From NCBI GenBank assembly GCA_002455255.1, contig DKKL01000007.1:196473-227237 (forward strand): DNA of 30,765 bases. Reading direction: 5' to 3'. Every line of letters begins with the position of its first letter. Position 1 is the stretch's first letter. Both the position numbers and the translations under genes were made by a program. Positions 30,547-30,765 of this stretch are shown here, in pieces. The notes below the pieces were generated by a model. The model was not told where the DNA came from, searched no databases, and was given only the letters and a program-made list of their open reading frames with translations. The stretch comes from Candidatus Tepidiaquacellales bacterium UBA6667 (GTDB taxonomy: Bacteria > Bacteroidota > Ignavibacteria > Tepidaquicellales > Tepidaquicellaceae).

Positions 30547-30765
30547 GGGATTCTTCGTCGCTTCGCTCCTCCCCGTAGGGGCAAGCAGAATGACAGGAGT
30601 GTTTAAGGGATTCTTTCCCGACAGGTCGGGACAGGCAGTTGCGATTAGAATGACAGATCGTGAGGGGATTGATTGTTGTATCTTTCACGGGATTCTTCGG
30701 TCGCAAGCTCCCTCAGAATGACAGGTATAATGGTTTGCTACTGAGATTCTTCGTCGCTTCGCTCC
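30547..30765. repeat. Array of interspersed repeats with constant ends and variable hairpin cores
   Basis: Four units share GGGATTCTTC at the left and AGAATGACAG at the right: 30547-30597 (core with CCCCGTAGGGG), 30607-30656 (core TCCCGAC-AG-GTCGGGA), 30689-30725 (core GGTCGCAAGCTCCCTC) and 30743-30765 (cut by the window end, core like the first). Unrelated spacers of 9, 32 and 17 bases separate them. The ends are themselves complementary over ATTCT/AGAAT. The apparent frames across this region are repeat artefacts, not genes. Confidence 0.8.

Noticed and set aside
30518..30721. Apparent coding frames on both strands (62-64 codons) across the right-edge repeats
   Set aside because: They lie wholly within the GGGATTCTTC/AGAATGACAG repeat array; such frames recur wherever this repeat type occurs and are not genes.
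29460..30765. Direct-repeat units considered as a CRISPR array
   Set aside because: Units vary in core and length, spacers are irregular (9-32 bases), and no cas gene is present; they are interspersed palindromic repeats.
1..30765. tRNA, rRNA or riboswitch genes
   Set aside because: The gaps between genes are short and A/T-rich; no cloverleaf, rRNA segment or riboswitch core was recognised by reading.

Overview
The window is AT-rich, roughly 30% GC by eye, and almost completely coding. It appears to come from the Bacteroidota / Ignavibacteriota / Chlorobiota lineage. The clearest sign is a broken secreted protein with a Por/T9SS-type C-terminal sorting domain containing YPNPFNPETNISFEI. Other lineage-typical signs are a DUF4286 protein, A/T-rich translation starts with few Shine-Dalgarno sequences, and one promoter close to the Bacteroidota TTTG / TAnnTTTG pattern. 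Species cannot be named from sequence reading alone.

Layout. (1) 1-7695, minus strand: one very compact run of ten genes that begins with tryptophan 2,3-dioxygenase. It continues with an SPFH/stomatin protein, NfeD, a short-chain dehydrogenase with an altered active site, DUF4286, an ALDH8A1-like aldehyde dehydrogenase (2-aminomuconate semialdehyde dehydrogenase), a TRAP-like phosphatase, an FAD oxidoreductase, a RidA-family aminomuconate-deaminase-like protein, and the start of an HdeD/DUF308 membrane protein. The recognisable enzymes are the first step and two late steps of tryptophan catabolism through kynurenine; the middle enzymes are not in the window. (2) 7807-10197: DUF4126 membrane protein (+), DUF4256 protein (-) and alanine dehydrogenase (-) with an intrinsic terminator. 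(3) 10411-16452, plus strand: mazG, Nudix (Ap4A-hydrolase-like), dacB/PBP4, an MFS exporter, a ClpS-like adaptor and uvrB. Three of these six genes start with TTG. (4) 16449-20533, minus strand: a small lipoprotein, three paralogous exported TPR proteins, an OB-fold-like lipoprotein and the GTPase Era. (5) 20592-25658: an aminotransferase (-), a Nudix-fold protein with a destroyed catalytic box, a DUF1801/YdeI protein and a small membrane protein (+), an AlkD-type DNA glycosylase (+), and a second aldehyde dehydrogenase (-).

(6) 25865-30765 is an accessory, decaying region. It holds a T9SS-secreted Fn3-like protein gene broken by one in-frame TAA. It also holds two unrecognised lipoproteins, one of which overlaps an Rhs toxin tip and is a candidate immunity gene. 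The Rhs gene has lost its 5' part. An XRE-HTH + MNT nucleotidyltransferase gene overlaps the first codons of a HepT/HEPN-like toxin gene that has lost its 3' part. The truncated Rhs and HepT genes abut the same block of decayed interspersed repeats. Better-preserved copies of those repeats form an array at the right edge of the window.

The most interesting items are the XRE-MNT antitoxin with a perfect operator-like inverted repeat and a toxin truncated at a repeat; the Rhs tip with an overlapping lipoprotein; the animal-type tryptophan dioxygenase heading an operon with SPFH/NfeD; and the repeats with constant ends and varying hairpin cores.
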